Assembly: GCF_947366995.1 (NCBI RefSeq)
Contig: NZ_CANBCC010000017.1
Coordinates: 1 to 60,147 of the forward strand
From: an uncultured Aquabacterium sp.
GTDB taxonomy: Bacteria; Pseudomonadota; Gammaproteobacteria; Burkholderiales; Burkholderiaceae_C
Direction: 5' to 3'
DNA: 60,147 nt
The notes below the pieces were generated by a model. The model was not told the origin of the DNA, did not search any database, and saw nothing but the letters and a program-made list of their open reading frames with translations. Made by a program: the position numbers and the translations under genes. Positions 53,837 through 60,147 of this stretch are shown piece by piece; within the stretch, counting starts at the first letter, position 1; every line of letters begins with the position of its first letter.

Positions 53837-55192
53837 TCAGAGCTCGCCGTACGAGTGCAGGCCCGACAGGAACATGTTGACGCCGAGGAAGGCGAACGAC
53901 GTCACCAGCAGGCCGGCGAGCGCCCACCAGGCGGCAAACGCGCCGCGCAGGCCCTTCATGAGCCGCATGTGCAGCCACGCCGCGTAGTTCAGCCACACGA
54001 TCAGGGCCCAGGTCTCCTTGGGGTCCCAGCTCCAGTAGCCGCCCCAGGCCTCGGCCGCCCAGAAGGCGCCCAGGATGGTGGCGATCGTGAAGAAGGCGAA
54101 GCCCACGGCAATCGCCTTGTACATCACGTCATCCAGCACGTCGAAGGCCGGCATGCGCGCGGCAATTGGCTTGCGGGCGGCCACGATGCCGGCCACGATC
54201 AGCGCCGAGATGCCGAAGTACACGGCCCAGTAGGCACTGAGCCCGCCTTCGACGCCCGGCTTGGCGCGGAACACCACCGGCTCGAAGCACAGCACCACGC
54301 CCATCAGCCACAGCGGGGCCAGCTTCCACCAGCGGGTTTCGCCGGCGTGGTGCTTCACCAGGTAGGCAAAGGCCACCATGGCCGCCAGCGCAAACGTGCC
54401 ATAGCCCACGAAGTTGGCCGGCACGTGCAGCTTCATCCACCAGCTCTGCAGGGCGGGCACCAGGGGCTGGATCTCGCTTGCGCCACGCACCACGGCGTAC
54501 CACAGCAGAAAACCCACCGCGGCGCTCACCACCAGCATCACGAAGGCACCCAGCGATCCGAGCGCCTGGCCCATCTTCGCGAATCGGTCTTCGTAGTACA
54601 GCCAGTAGGCGGTGGTCAGCCACGCGAACAGCACGAACACCTCGTAGAGGTTGCTGACCGGGATGTGGCCGATGTCCGGCGCGATCTGGTGGCTCTCGAA
54701 CCAGCGTACCAGCGTGCCGGTGAGGGCCATGAAGACCCCCGCCCAGGCAAAGCGCGAGCCCAGCCGGGTGGCGGTGTCGCCCTTGCTGACCACCCCCAGC
54801 CAGTAAAAGACCGTGCTCAGGAAGAACAGCACGCTCATCCACAGAATGGCGCTCTGACTCGACAGGAAGTACTTCAATAGGAACACGTTGTCGGCCTGGG
54901 CCAGGTCGGCGCCGTGCGCGTCGGTCGTACGCAGGTACAGCGCCATCGCGGCCCAGGTGGCCAGGCCGCAGCCCACCAGCAGCAGCCGCAGCGGCTTCCA
55001 GAACCAGCCCAGCGCGATCAGGCTGGGCACGGCCCCGGCCAGAATGGCTTTCTCATAGCCGTCCATGGCTGCACCGTGCGCCTGCCAGGCCCACCCGGCC
55101 ACGGCCATGACGACGAGGGCAAACAGCCAGTCGGTCAAAGGGCGACGCGCTGCCGGCGCGCCAGGCAGTGCGGTGGAAGTGGTGGTGTTCAT
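53837..55192 (-). CDS. ccsA: System II cytochrome c synthase subunit CcsA (annotated CcsB in many genomes)
   Basis: Membrane half of the System II haem attachment machine: brings haem to the periplasm and, with Ccs1, joins it to CxxCH motifs. The 451-residue product has about eight helices and the haem-handling WWD motif WGGYWSWDPKETWALIVWLNYAAWLHMRL, with flanking His residues (for example MKLHVPANFVGYGTFAL). Follows ccs1 by 18 bp. Confidence 0.95.
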   Translation of the reverse strand: MNTTTSTALPGAPAARRPLTDWLFALVVMAVAGWAWQAHGAAMDGYEKAILAGAVPSLIALGWFWKPLRLLLVGCGLATWAAMALYLRTTDAHGADLAQADNVFLLKYFLSSQSAILWMSVLFFLSTVFYWLGVVSKGDTATRLGSRFAWAGVFMALTGTLVRWFESHQIAPDIGHIPVSNLYEVFVLFAWLTTAYWLYYEDRFAKMGQALGSLGAFVMLVVSAAVGFLLWYAVVRGASEIQPLVPALQSWWMKLHVPANFVGYGTFALAAMVAFAYLVKHHAGETRWWKLAPLWLMGVVLCFEPVVFRAKPGVEGGLSAYWAVYFGISALIVAGIVAARKPIAARMPAFDVLDDVMYKAIAVGFAFFTIATILGAFWAAEAWGGYWSWDPKETWALIVWLNYAAWLHMRLMKGLRGAFAAWWALAGLLVTSFAFLGVNMFLSGLHSYGEL

Positions 55193-55210
55193 CTCGTCGT
55201 ACTCCTCGGA

Positions 55211-57526
55211 TCAGGCACGGGCGTCGGGGGCGCCGGTGGATGCGGCCGGCGTCGGGCCCAGCAGGGCGTCGCGCAGGCGGTCGAATTCTCGGTCGGTGTC
55301 CAGCGTCTGGCGCGTCGACGACAGGGCCAGGCGCACGGCGCTGCCGCCCTGGCCATCGTCCTGCAGCCACACCCACAGGCGACGCTCGCGGATGTAGAGC
55401 ATGGCAAAGACGCCGACGATCAGCAACACGCAACCCAGATAGACCACATTGCGACCCGGCGTGCGCGTCACCTGGAAGACGCTGGCCTGCTTCTGCTCGA
55501 AGCCATCGAGCGTGAAGACGACCGGCGCCGGGTAGAACACGGCATCCGACAGCGACAGCACCGACTGCGTCATGAAGGCCAGCGCGGCCGGCGAATCCGG
55601 GCGCAACGGCGCCAGCCCGGCCTGCTCGCGGCCCAGATTGGCCAGCTCGAACAGCGCCCCGTTGAGGATGCGCATCAGGGTTTCGGCCGTGCGCGGGCGA
55701 TCGGGCTCGGGCACCACGGCCGTGATGAAGTCCTGCAGCGCCTGCAGCCCGCCTTGCGGCGGCGCATCCGTGCCCATCAGGGCCCCGGCCCCCGGTGCCG
55801 GTGCAGACGGCGCGGATGCCGCCGCCCCCGTCGTGGCTGCAGCCGCCGCCTTCGGCGACGTCGCCCCGGCAAACAACTCCAGCGCACGCCGCGCAGAGTC
55901 GGCCAGCTGGTCTTGCAGGTCAGTGCGACTGGCCGGAGCGGCCATGCGGCCGAAGCGGCGCGCCGCCTCCGCGCGCAGGGCTGGCTGGCTCAGGTGGCGA
56001 CGCAGACGCACCCAGCCTTCGATCGACATCTGGTCATCGGCCGGCACCCGCAGGAAGCGGAAGGCCTCGGCCGGCGTGTCCCGCACGCCCAGCAGGAACA
56101 CGGCCTGGCCGTCCAGGGTCACCGGCGCCATGTAATTCTGGAACTCGCGCGCCTGGCCTGCGGCGTCGCGCAGCTTGTAGCTGACCGAGGGGCCGATGTT
56201 GGTCAGCTGCTTGGCTTTCGCCCCACGCGCGCCCGAGCCCAGGTGCTGGGTGATGCCGCTCAGGTTCACGCCCCGCACATCCTTGCCCCCCGCGGCCGAA
56301 GCGGCTGCGTCGGCCGCCTCGGCCTCCGCCACCGGGCCCTGCCGCGCCGTGCTCAGGTCTTCCACGTTGATCACGCGCAGCTCGGTGACCTCCAGGCGCA
56401 CGTCGCCCACCCCCGCGCCTCCGCCCTGGCTCACCCACCACGCATTGGGGATGGAGAAGGCCTCACCGTTCACACGCGCATCCAGCACGCGCTCCGGCTC
56501 CGGCCCGGCGCCCAAGCCGCGTGCCTTCAGCTTCAGCTGCGAGCCCCCGTCTTCGAAGCTCGACTGGAAGATCGTCACGCCGTCGTACACCACCGGGTGG
56601 TTCACCTCGACCGTGAACGGCTTGCTCGTCTTCGTGCGCGCATCGTGGATCACGATGTCGCTGGCAAAGCGCTTGGGCATGCCGGTGTCGTAGTAGTCCA
56701 CCTTGAAGCGCTTGAGCTCGACCTCGAAAGGCAGCGGCTGCACGAGCATGCCATCAGGCAGGTTGACCACCGCCGCGCTGCTGCGCTGGCCCTCGGGCAC
56801 GAAGAGCTGCCCCCGGTAGGCCGGGTTGTCCACCGACAGGCGCCCGCGGTCGGACTCGATGCGCCCCTGGAAGGGCTGCAGCTGGTTGGCCCAGGCCTGC
56901 ACCTTGATGATCAGGTCGCCATCGAACAGGCCACCCAGGCACACCAGCACGATGGCACTGTGGGCCGCGATGTAGCCCAGCTTGTTGGCCGCGCCCAGGC
57001 GCGCGCCGAACATCACACCCTGCTCTGCCCCGTCGGTGCGCACCTGCGTCTTGACGGACCAGCCCTGGCTGGCGAGCAGCCGGGCCACCTGGTCCTGCGT
57101 CTGCGCCAGCGGCTGAGGCAGATGCCCCTCGGCACGGTGATGGAAGGCCTTCAGCGCGCTGGCCCGCACATGCTCCTTGTGCGTGCGCCAGTCGGTCAGG
57201 ATCTTCGGGGTATTGCGGGCAATGCACAGGCTGGTGGAGACCACCAGAAACGCCAGGATCACCAGGAACCAGACCGAGCTGTAGACGTGGTACAGCCCCA
57301 GCGAGCCGAAGACATCTGCCCAGAATGGCCCGAACTGGTCGACGTAGTTGACCAGCGGCTCGCCCTGCTTGACCACCGTGCCGATGGCCGAGGCAATGCA
57401 GATCACCGTCAGCAGGGCGATGGCAAAGCGCATCGAGGCCAGCAACTCCAGCCCCTCGCGCTGCCAGGAGGCACGCGGCGGGCGGGTCGGGGGGGCAGAA
57501 GGCGCGGAGGTCGGGAGGGCACTCAT
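55211..57526 (-). CDS. ccs1: System II cytochrome c synthase subunit Ccs1 (ResB)
   Basis: A 771-residue membrane partner of CcsA. N-terminal helices (LLASMRFAIALLTVICIASAIGTVVKQGEPLVNYVDQFGPFWADVF; VWFLVILAFLVVSTSLCIARNTPKIL), a third helix with YIAAHSAIVLVCLGG, a large periplasmic domain, and a last helix near residue 700 (VVYLGCVLLIVGVFAMLYIRERRLWVWL). These are ResB hallmarks. First gene of the ccs unit, separated from cytochrome c4 by a terminator. Confidence 0.95.
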   Translation of the reverse strand: MSALPTSAPSAPPTRPPRASWQREGLELLASMRFAIALLTVICIASAIGTVVKQGEPLVNYVDQFGPFWADVFGSLGLYHVYSSVWFLVILAFLVVSTSLCIARNTPKILTDWRTHKEHVRASALKAFHHRAEGHLPQPLAQTQDQVARLLASQGWSVKTQVRTDGAEQGVMFGARLGAANKLGYIAAHSAIVLVCLGGLFDGDLIIKVQAWANQLQPFQGRIESDRGRLSVDNPAYRGQLFVPEGQRSSAAVVNLPDGMLVQPLPFEVELKRFKVDYYDTGMPKRFASDIVIHDARTKTSKPFTVEVNHPVVYDGVTIFQSSFEDGGSQLKLKARGLGAGPEPERVLDARVNGEAFSIPNAWWVSQGGGAGVGDVRLEVTELRVINVEDLSTARQGPVAEAEAADAAASAAGGKDVRGVNLSGITQHLGSGARGAKAKQLTNIGPSVSYKLRDAAGQAREFQNYMAPVTLDGQAVFLLGVRDTPAEAFRFLRVPADDQMSIEGWVRLRRHLSQPALRAEAARRFGRMAAPASRTDLQDQLADSARRALELFAGATSPKAAAAATTGAAASAPSAPAPGAGALMGTDAPPQGGLQALQDFITAVVPEPDRPRTAETLMRILNGALFELANLGREQAGLAPLRPDSPAALAFMTQSVLSLSDAVFYPAPVVFTLDGFEQKQASVFQVTRTPGRNVVYLGCVLLIVGVFAMLYIRERRLWVWLQDDGQGGSAVRLALSSTRQTLDTDREFDRLRDALLGPTPAASTGAPDARA

Positions 57527-57565
57527 GTCATGAGACCGCCGCGGCGCGAACCACGGCGGCCAGCA

Positions 57566-57601
57566 AAAAAGGCGGGTGCCCCGAAAAGGGCCTCCCGCCT
57601 T
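57566..57601 (-). terminator. Terminator after the cytochrome c4 gene
   Basis: AGGCGGGAGGCCC and GGGGCACCCGCC pair imperfectly around TTTTCG and are followed by TTTTTT on the minus strand. Lies between the cytochrome c4 stop and the ccs1 start. Confidence 0.75.
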
Positions 57602-57658
57602 GTTGATTCAGCCCCCGGGTGCGTTCCCGGGGTGCCGAGCAAACCGGCTCACCGGCGG

Positions 57659-58285
57659 TCAGCGCAGGCCGGCCACGTAGTCGGCCAGAGCCTCGATTTC
57701 CTTGTCGCTCAGGTTGGCGGAGATCGCCATCATCTGCGCATTGTTGGTGCGCTCGCCCTGGCGGAAGGCGACCAGCTGGGCCTTCACGTAGTCGGCGTGC
57801 TGGCCGCCCAGGCGCGGGTACTGCGAAGGAATGCCGACGCCGTTCGGGCTGTGGCAGCCAGCACAGGCCGGCACGGCCTTCTTGGCAATGCCACCGCGGT
57901 AGATGCGTTCACCCACGGCCACCAGATCCTTGTTCTTGGCCGTGCCGACGGGGGCCTTCTTGCTGGCGTAGAAGGCGGCCAGGTTGCGCATGTCCTCCGG
58001 CGTCAGCGGCGCGGCCATGCCGTTCATCACGGCGCTCTTGCGCTTGCCTTCCTTGAACTCCATCAGCTGCTTCACCAGGTAATCGGCATGCTGCCCCTGC
58101 AGGATGGGGTTGGCCGCCAGCCCGCGCGAACCATCGATGGCGTGACAGGCGGAGCACACGGCCGTGGCCTTGGCTTCACCCGCGGCCAGATCGGGCTTGG
58201 CGACTTTGGTTTCTGCGCCATGGGCCAGACCGGACAGGGACAGGGCCACCGAGGCAAGGGCAATCAGGTTCGAGAAGCGCTTCAT
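57659..58285 (-). CDS. Cytochrome c4 (dihaem)
   Basis: A 208-residue periplasmic electron carrier with two similar cytochrome c domains. Signal peptide MKRFSNLIALASVALSLSGLAHGA; haem sites VCSACH near residue 45 and ACAGCH near 143. Family repeats are visible (ANPILQGQHADYLVKQL and YPRLGGQHADYVKAQL, with NLAAFYAS and ALADYVAGL). Likely passes electrons from the bc1 complex to terminal oxidases. Start fixed by the signal peptide; the frame is open further upstream. Matured by the adjacent Ccs1/CcsA. Confidence 0.94.
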   Translation of the reverse strand: MKRFSNLIALASVALSLSGLAHGAETKVAKPDLAAGEAKATAVCSACHAIDGSRGLAANPILQGQHADYLVKQLMEFKEGKRKSAVMNGMAAPLTPEDMRNLAAFYASKKAPVGTAKNKDLVAVGERIYRGGIAKKAVPACAGCHSPNGVGIPSQYPRLGGQHADYVKAQLVAFRQGERTNNAQMMAISANLSDKEIEALADYVAGLR

Positions 58286-58410
58286 GGCGTAGGGGCTGTG
58301 TGTTGCTTGTTGGGGCTGCTGGGTGAACGCCGAGTGTAGTGGCCGCACGGCGCACTTCTGAAGCCTGAAGGACGTCAAGAAGCGCGTGTTCGACAAGTAA
58401 TCGGCGTCAA

Positions 58411-58442
58411 TTTGATGCAGGTAAACCGAGGGATTTTACAAT
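58411..58442 (+). promoter_or_regulatory. Possible engB promoter
   Basis: TTTGATG (58411-58417) and a good -10 TACAAT (58437-58442), spacer 19-20 bp, longer than ideal. The implied start falls at or within a base of the engB ATG, so the transcript may have almost no leader. The rest of the 162-bp gap is the divergent control region of cytochrome c4. Confidence 0.35.
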
Positions 58443-58447
58443 GACCC

Positions 58448-59293
58448 ATGAGCCAACCCAAGCCAACCCGTTCAAAGTCCGATGTGAAGCCCGCGCGGCC
58501 CGTCACACCGTCACCCGGTCGAGCCCGCCATGCCCCGCGCAAGGTGGCCGCGCCCGAGTGGTCTCCCGAGGCCCGTGAGGCGCTGGCCTGGGCGCACTCG
58601 GCGCGCTTCTTCACCACCGCGGCGCAGCTGCACCAGCTGCCCACGTCCGAGCTGCCCGAGGTGGCCTTTGTCGGCCGCTCGAATGCCGGCAAGTCCACCG
58701 CCGTGAACACGCTGGCCCAGCAGCGCCAGCTGGCCTTTGCCTCCAAGACGCCGGGGCGCACCCAGCACATCAACCTGTTCCAGGTCGGCCCCAAGACCGC
58801 CCCAGATCAGGTGTGGGCCGACCTGCCGGGCTACGGTTATGCGGCGGTCGACCGCACGGCCAAGCTGCGGTGGCAGGAGGTGATGGCGCAGTACCTCGAG
58901 CTGCGCCGCAATCTGACGGCGGTGGTGCAGATGGTCGACTCTCGGCATGGCTTCACCGAGCTGGACCGTCAGCTGCTCGACTTCGTGGCGCCCCGCGTGC
59001 GCACCGGCGAAGTCAGGCTCCTCGTGTTGCTGACCAAGGCCGACAAGCTGAACCGCAAGGAACAGGCGGAATCACTGCGGGGCGCGCAAGCCGTCCTCGG
59101 CGAGATCGCCACTGAGGACTCGGACGTGGGCCTGGCGCTGTTCTCGTCGCTGGCCCGCATCGGCCTGGACGATGCCGCGCTGGCCCTGCGAAGCTGGGCT
59201 GCCCCGCCCGATGTGGCCGAGGCAGCTGCTGCTGCGGCGGCGGCTGCAGCGGCTGCCGCACAGCAGGCCGAGCACCCCGACGCGCCGTTGTGA
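58448..59293 (+). CDS. engB: Ribosome biogenesis GTPase EngB (YihA/YsxC)
   Basis: GTPase needed for 50S subunit assembly. The 281-residue product has G1 GRSNAGKST near residue 75, TPGRTQH, G3 DLPGYGYA, G4 TKADKL, and G5-like SSLARIG. A basic extension of about 35 residues precedes the usual start. The C-terminus has a run of about a dozen Ala between 59222 and 59262, encoded by mixed GCN codons, which is not part of the fold. Divergent from cytochrome c4, a pairing common in Burkholderiales. Confidence 0.95.
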   Translation: MSQPKPTRSKSDVKPARPVTPSPGRARHAPRKVAAPEWSPEAREALAWAHSARFFTTAAQLHQLPTSELPEVAFVGRSNAGKSTAVNTLAQQRQLAFASKTPGRTQHINLFQVGPKTAPDQVWADLPGYGYAAVDRTAKLRWQEVMAQYLELRRNLTAVVQMVDSRHGFTELDRQLLDFVAPRVRTGEVRLLVLLTKADKLNRKEQAESLRGAQAVLGEIATEDSDVGLALFSSLARIGLDDAALALRSWAAPPDVAEAAAAAAAAAAAAAQQAEHPDAPL

Positions 59294-59478
59294 GTGAGTC
59301 GAGACGCTGGAGAGAGGGCGCCCGATTTCGCCATGAGAGAACGTGCGGCGCTGTTCCGGCGTTTTCCCACCTGGACAGGGGGTGCATCGCCCTTCGGCCG
59401 CCCCCGACAATCAAGGGAATCGCGCTTCTTTACCGACGGCCCGCTCGTGGGCCTTCATTCCAATTACAGGATTTCCAG

Positions 59479-60009
59479 ATGTTGAAGTTTTTGCCCATCG
59501 CCCTCGCCGCCTTCGTGTCGGCCTCGGCCTTCGCCGCAGCAGATCGTGAGATCTCCGTCACTGTTCCCGGCCTGCTGGAGTCCTACGGCGAAGAAGGCTG
59601 GACGCAAGGCCAGAATCCCGCCGGCAAGATCACCTACATCAGCATCGGCAAGAACCAGACCTTCCTGGACGTGATCTCTTTCGAGATCGGCTCTGCCTCC
59701 AATGTCGGCTACGGCTTCATCATCAACACGCTGGGCGACAAGAACATTGCAGTCAACTCGTTCAGTCTGACCGGCGACGGCGTCAACATCTCGCAGACTT
59801 CCCCTGCGGGTAACCTGCTGAGCTACACGTTCGACAACCTGGCTCGCGGGCAATACACCCTGTCGCTGGGCGGCGTGGCCACTGGCCAGACCGGTGGCAA
59901 GTTCACCGTCACGCTGGCGGCCGCTCCCGTGCCGGAGCCCGAAGCCCTGGCTCTGGCCCTGGCTGGTCTGGGCGTTGCCGGCTTCGTCGCCCGCCGCAAG
60001 CAGGCCTGA
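59479..60009 (+). CDS. PEP-CTERM sorted surface protein (FxDxxF type)
   Basis: A 176-residue exported protein. Signal peptide MLKFLPIALAAFVSASAFAA; a small beta-rich body with FLDVISFEIG; and a C-terminal sorting signal made of PVPEPEALALALAGLGVAGFVARRKQ: the PEP motif, a membrane helix and a basic tail. Such proteins are processed by exosortase/EpsH and are tied to exopolysaccharide production. No exosortase gene is in this window. The ATG at 59479 is set by the signal peptide. The 185-bp gap before it shows only a weak GGCCC/GGGCC hairpin. Confidence 0.87.
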   Translation: MLKFLPIALAAFVSASAFAAADREISVTVPGLLESYGEEGWTQGQNPAGKITYISIGKNQTFLDVISFEIGSASNVGYGFIINTLGDKNIAVNSFSLTGDGVNISQTSPAGNLLSYTFDNLARGQYTLSLGGVATGQTGGKFTVTLAAAPVPEPEALALALAGLGVAGFVARRKQA

Positions 60010-60050
60010 TCGAGCCCGCGGGGAAGCGGCACGCGCCGTGATTCCCCAGC

Positions 60051-60077
60051 AAAAAGCGCCCCGCGGGGCGCTTTTTT
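60051..60077. terminator. Bidirectional Rho-independent terminator
   Basis: AAAAA, then GCGCCCC pairing with GGGGCGC around the central GC, then TTTTTT. It works in both directions, serving the PEP-CTERM gene and possibly a gene entering from the right. A second perfect palindrome, GCCGCCCCGCGGGGCGGC, follows at 60081-60098 with the same core. Confidence 0.8.
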
Positions 60078-60111
60078 CATGCCGCCCCGCGGGGCGGCCA
60101 CTTCCGGCCGA

Positions 60112-60147
60112 TCACTCCCCCATCAGCCGTGGCAGCGCTTCCTGGTC
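60112..60147 (-). CDS. Possible 3' end of a gene entering from the right
   Basis: On the minus strand the frame DQEALPRLMGE ends with a TGA just before the double palindrome. Codons look like those of the neighbours, and the terminator placement suits a convergent gene. Only eleven residues are visible, so the product cannot be named. Confidence 0.35.
   Translation of the reverse strand, partial: DQEALPRLMGE

Noticed and set aside
50333-54880. 1515-codon open frame on the plus strand
   Set aside because: Antisense to the dihaem cytochrome, the Crp-family gene and ccsA, all of which have clear motifs on the minus strand.
59437-59460. Terminator between engB and the PEP-CTERM gene
   Set aside because: Five-base-pair GGCCC/GGGCC stem without a T run; too weak to list as a feature.

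Overview
The window is GC-rich (clearly above 60 percent) chromosomal DNA packed with genes on both strands. It looks like a betaproteobacterium of the order Burkholderiales, probably near the Leptothrix/Rubrivivax/Sphaerotilus group. The reasons are its gene set and neighbourhoods: LysM protein-dprA-lipB, def-fmt-htpX, yajC-secD-secF next to a DUF1631 protein, ybeD-dacA, purE-purK-sua5, tsaB-rimI-udg, System II cytochrome c assembly (Ccs1/CcsA) beside a cytochrome c4 and engB, and a PEP-CTERM protein. No phage, transposase, CRISPR array, tRNA or rRNA is visible. No stretch over 300 bases lacks a feature; the longest gaps (about 190-295 bases) are described as entries.

Layout. Bases 1-3210 (minus): LysM protein, dprA, lipB. 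Bases 3421-5829 (plus): def-fmt and htpX. Bases 5927-9232 (plus): a large CHASE-PAS-PAS-GGDEF-EAL cyclic-di-GMP protein. Bases 9256-20174 (minus): a long co-directional run of Mn2+ exporter-like protein, DUF1631, secF-secD-yajC, ybeD, a DacA-like protein with altered active-site motifs, hydrolase, thioredoxin-like ferredoxin, VanZ-like protein and hemJ. Between hemJ and the divergent hemB-corA pair (20470-22716) lies a candidate small RNA with its own promoter, three hairpins and a terminator. Bases 22717-24832 (minus): udg-rimI-tsaB. Bases 24874-26851 (plus): dacB and a SemiSWEET. Bases 26894-30906 (minus): a GDSL-like lipoprotein, sua5, purK, purE. Bases 30991-31977 (plus): thioredoxin-TPR protein.

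Bases 32045-48416 (plus) are the most distinctive part: two complete type IV pilus minor-pilin operons in tandem. Each runs fimT-pilV-pilW-pilX-pilY1. A mercaptopyruvate sulfurtransferase-like gene separates them, and pilE heads the second copy. A near-identical 20-bp element (19/20) lies upstream of the first gene of both operons. The two giant PilY1 proteins share a frame but differ in their variable regions and in the calcium-loop region, which suggests two alternative tip adhesins. A TonB-like protein closes the second operon, followed by a nitrilase-family amidase.

Bases 49350-58285 (minus): a small conserved protein, then a respiratory/haem group of cytochrome c4, Ccs1, CcsA, a Crp/Fnr-family regulator, an unusual IPT-domain dihaem cytochrome and a secreted protein. 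A CRP-type inverted repeat sits at the class II activator position (-41.5 from an inferred start) in front of the dihaem cytochrome, immediately downstream of the regulator gene. The window ends with engB, a PEP-CTERM protein, a terminator and possibly the last codons of another gene.

All family names are from reading motifs in the translations; no database search was run.
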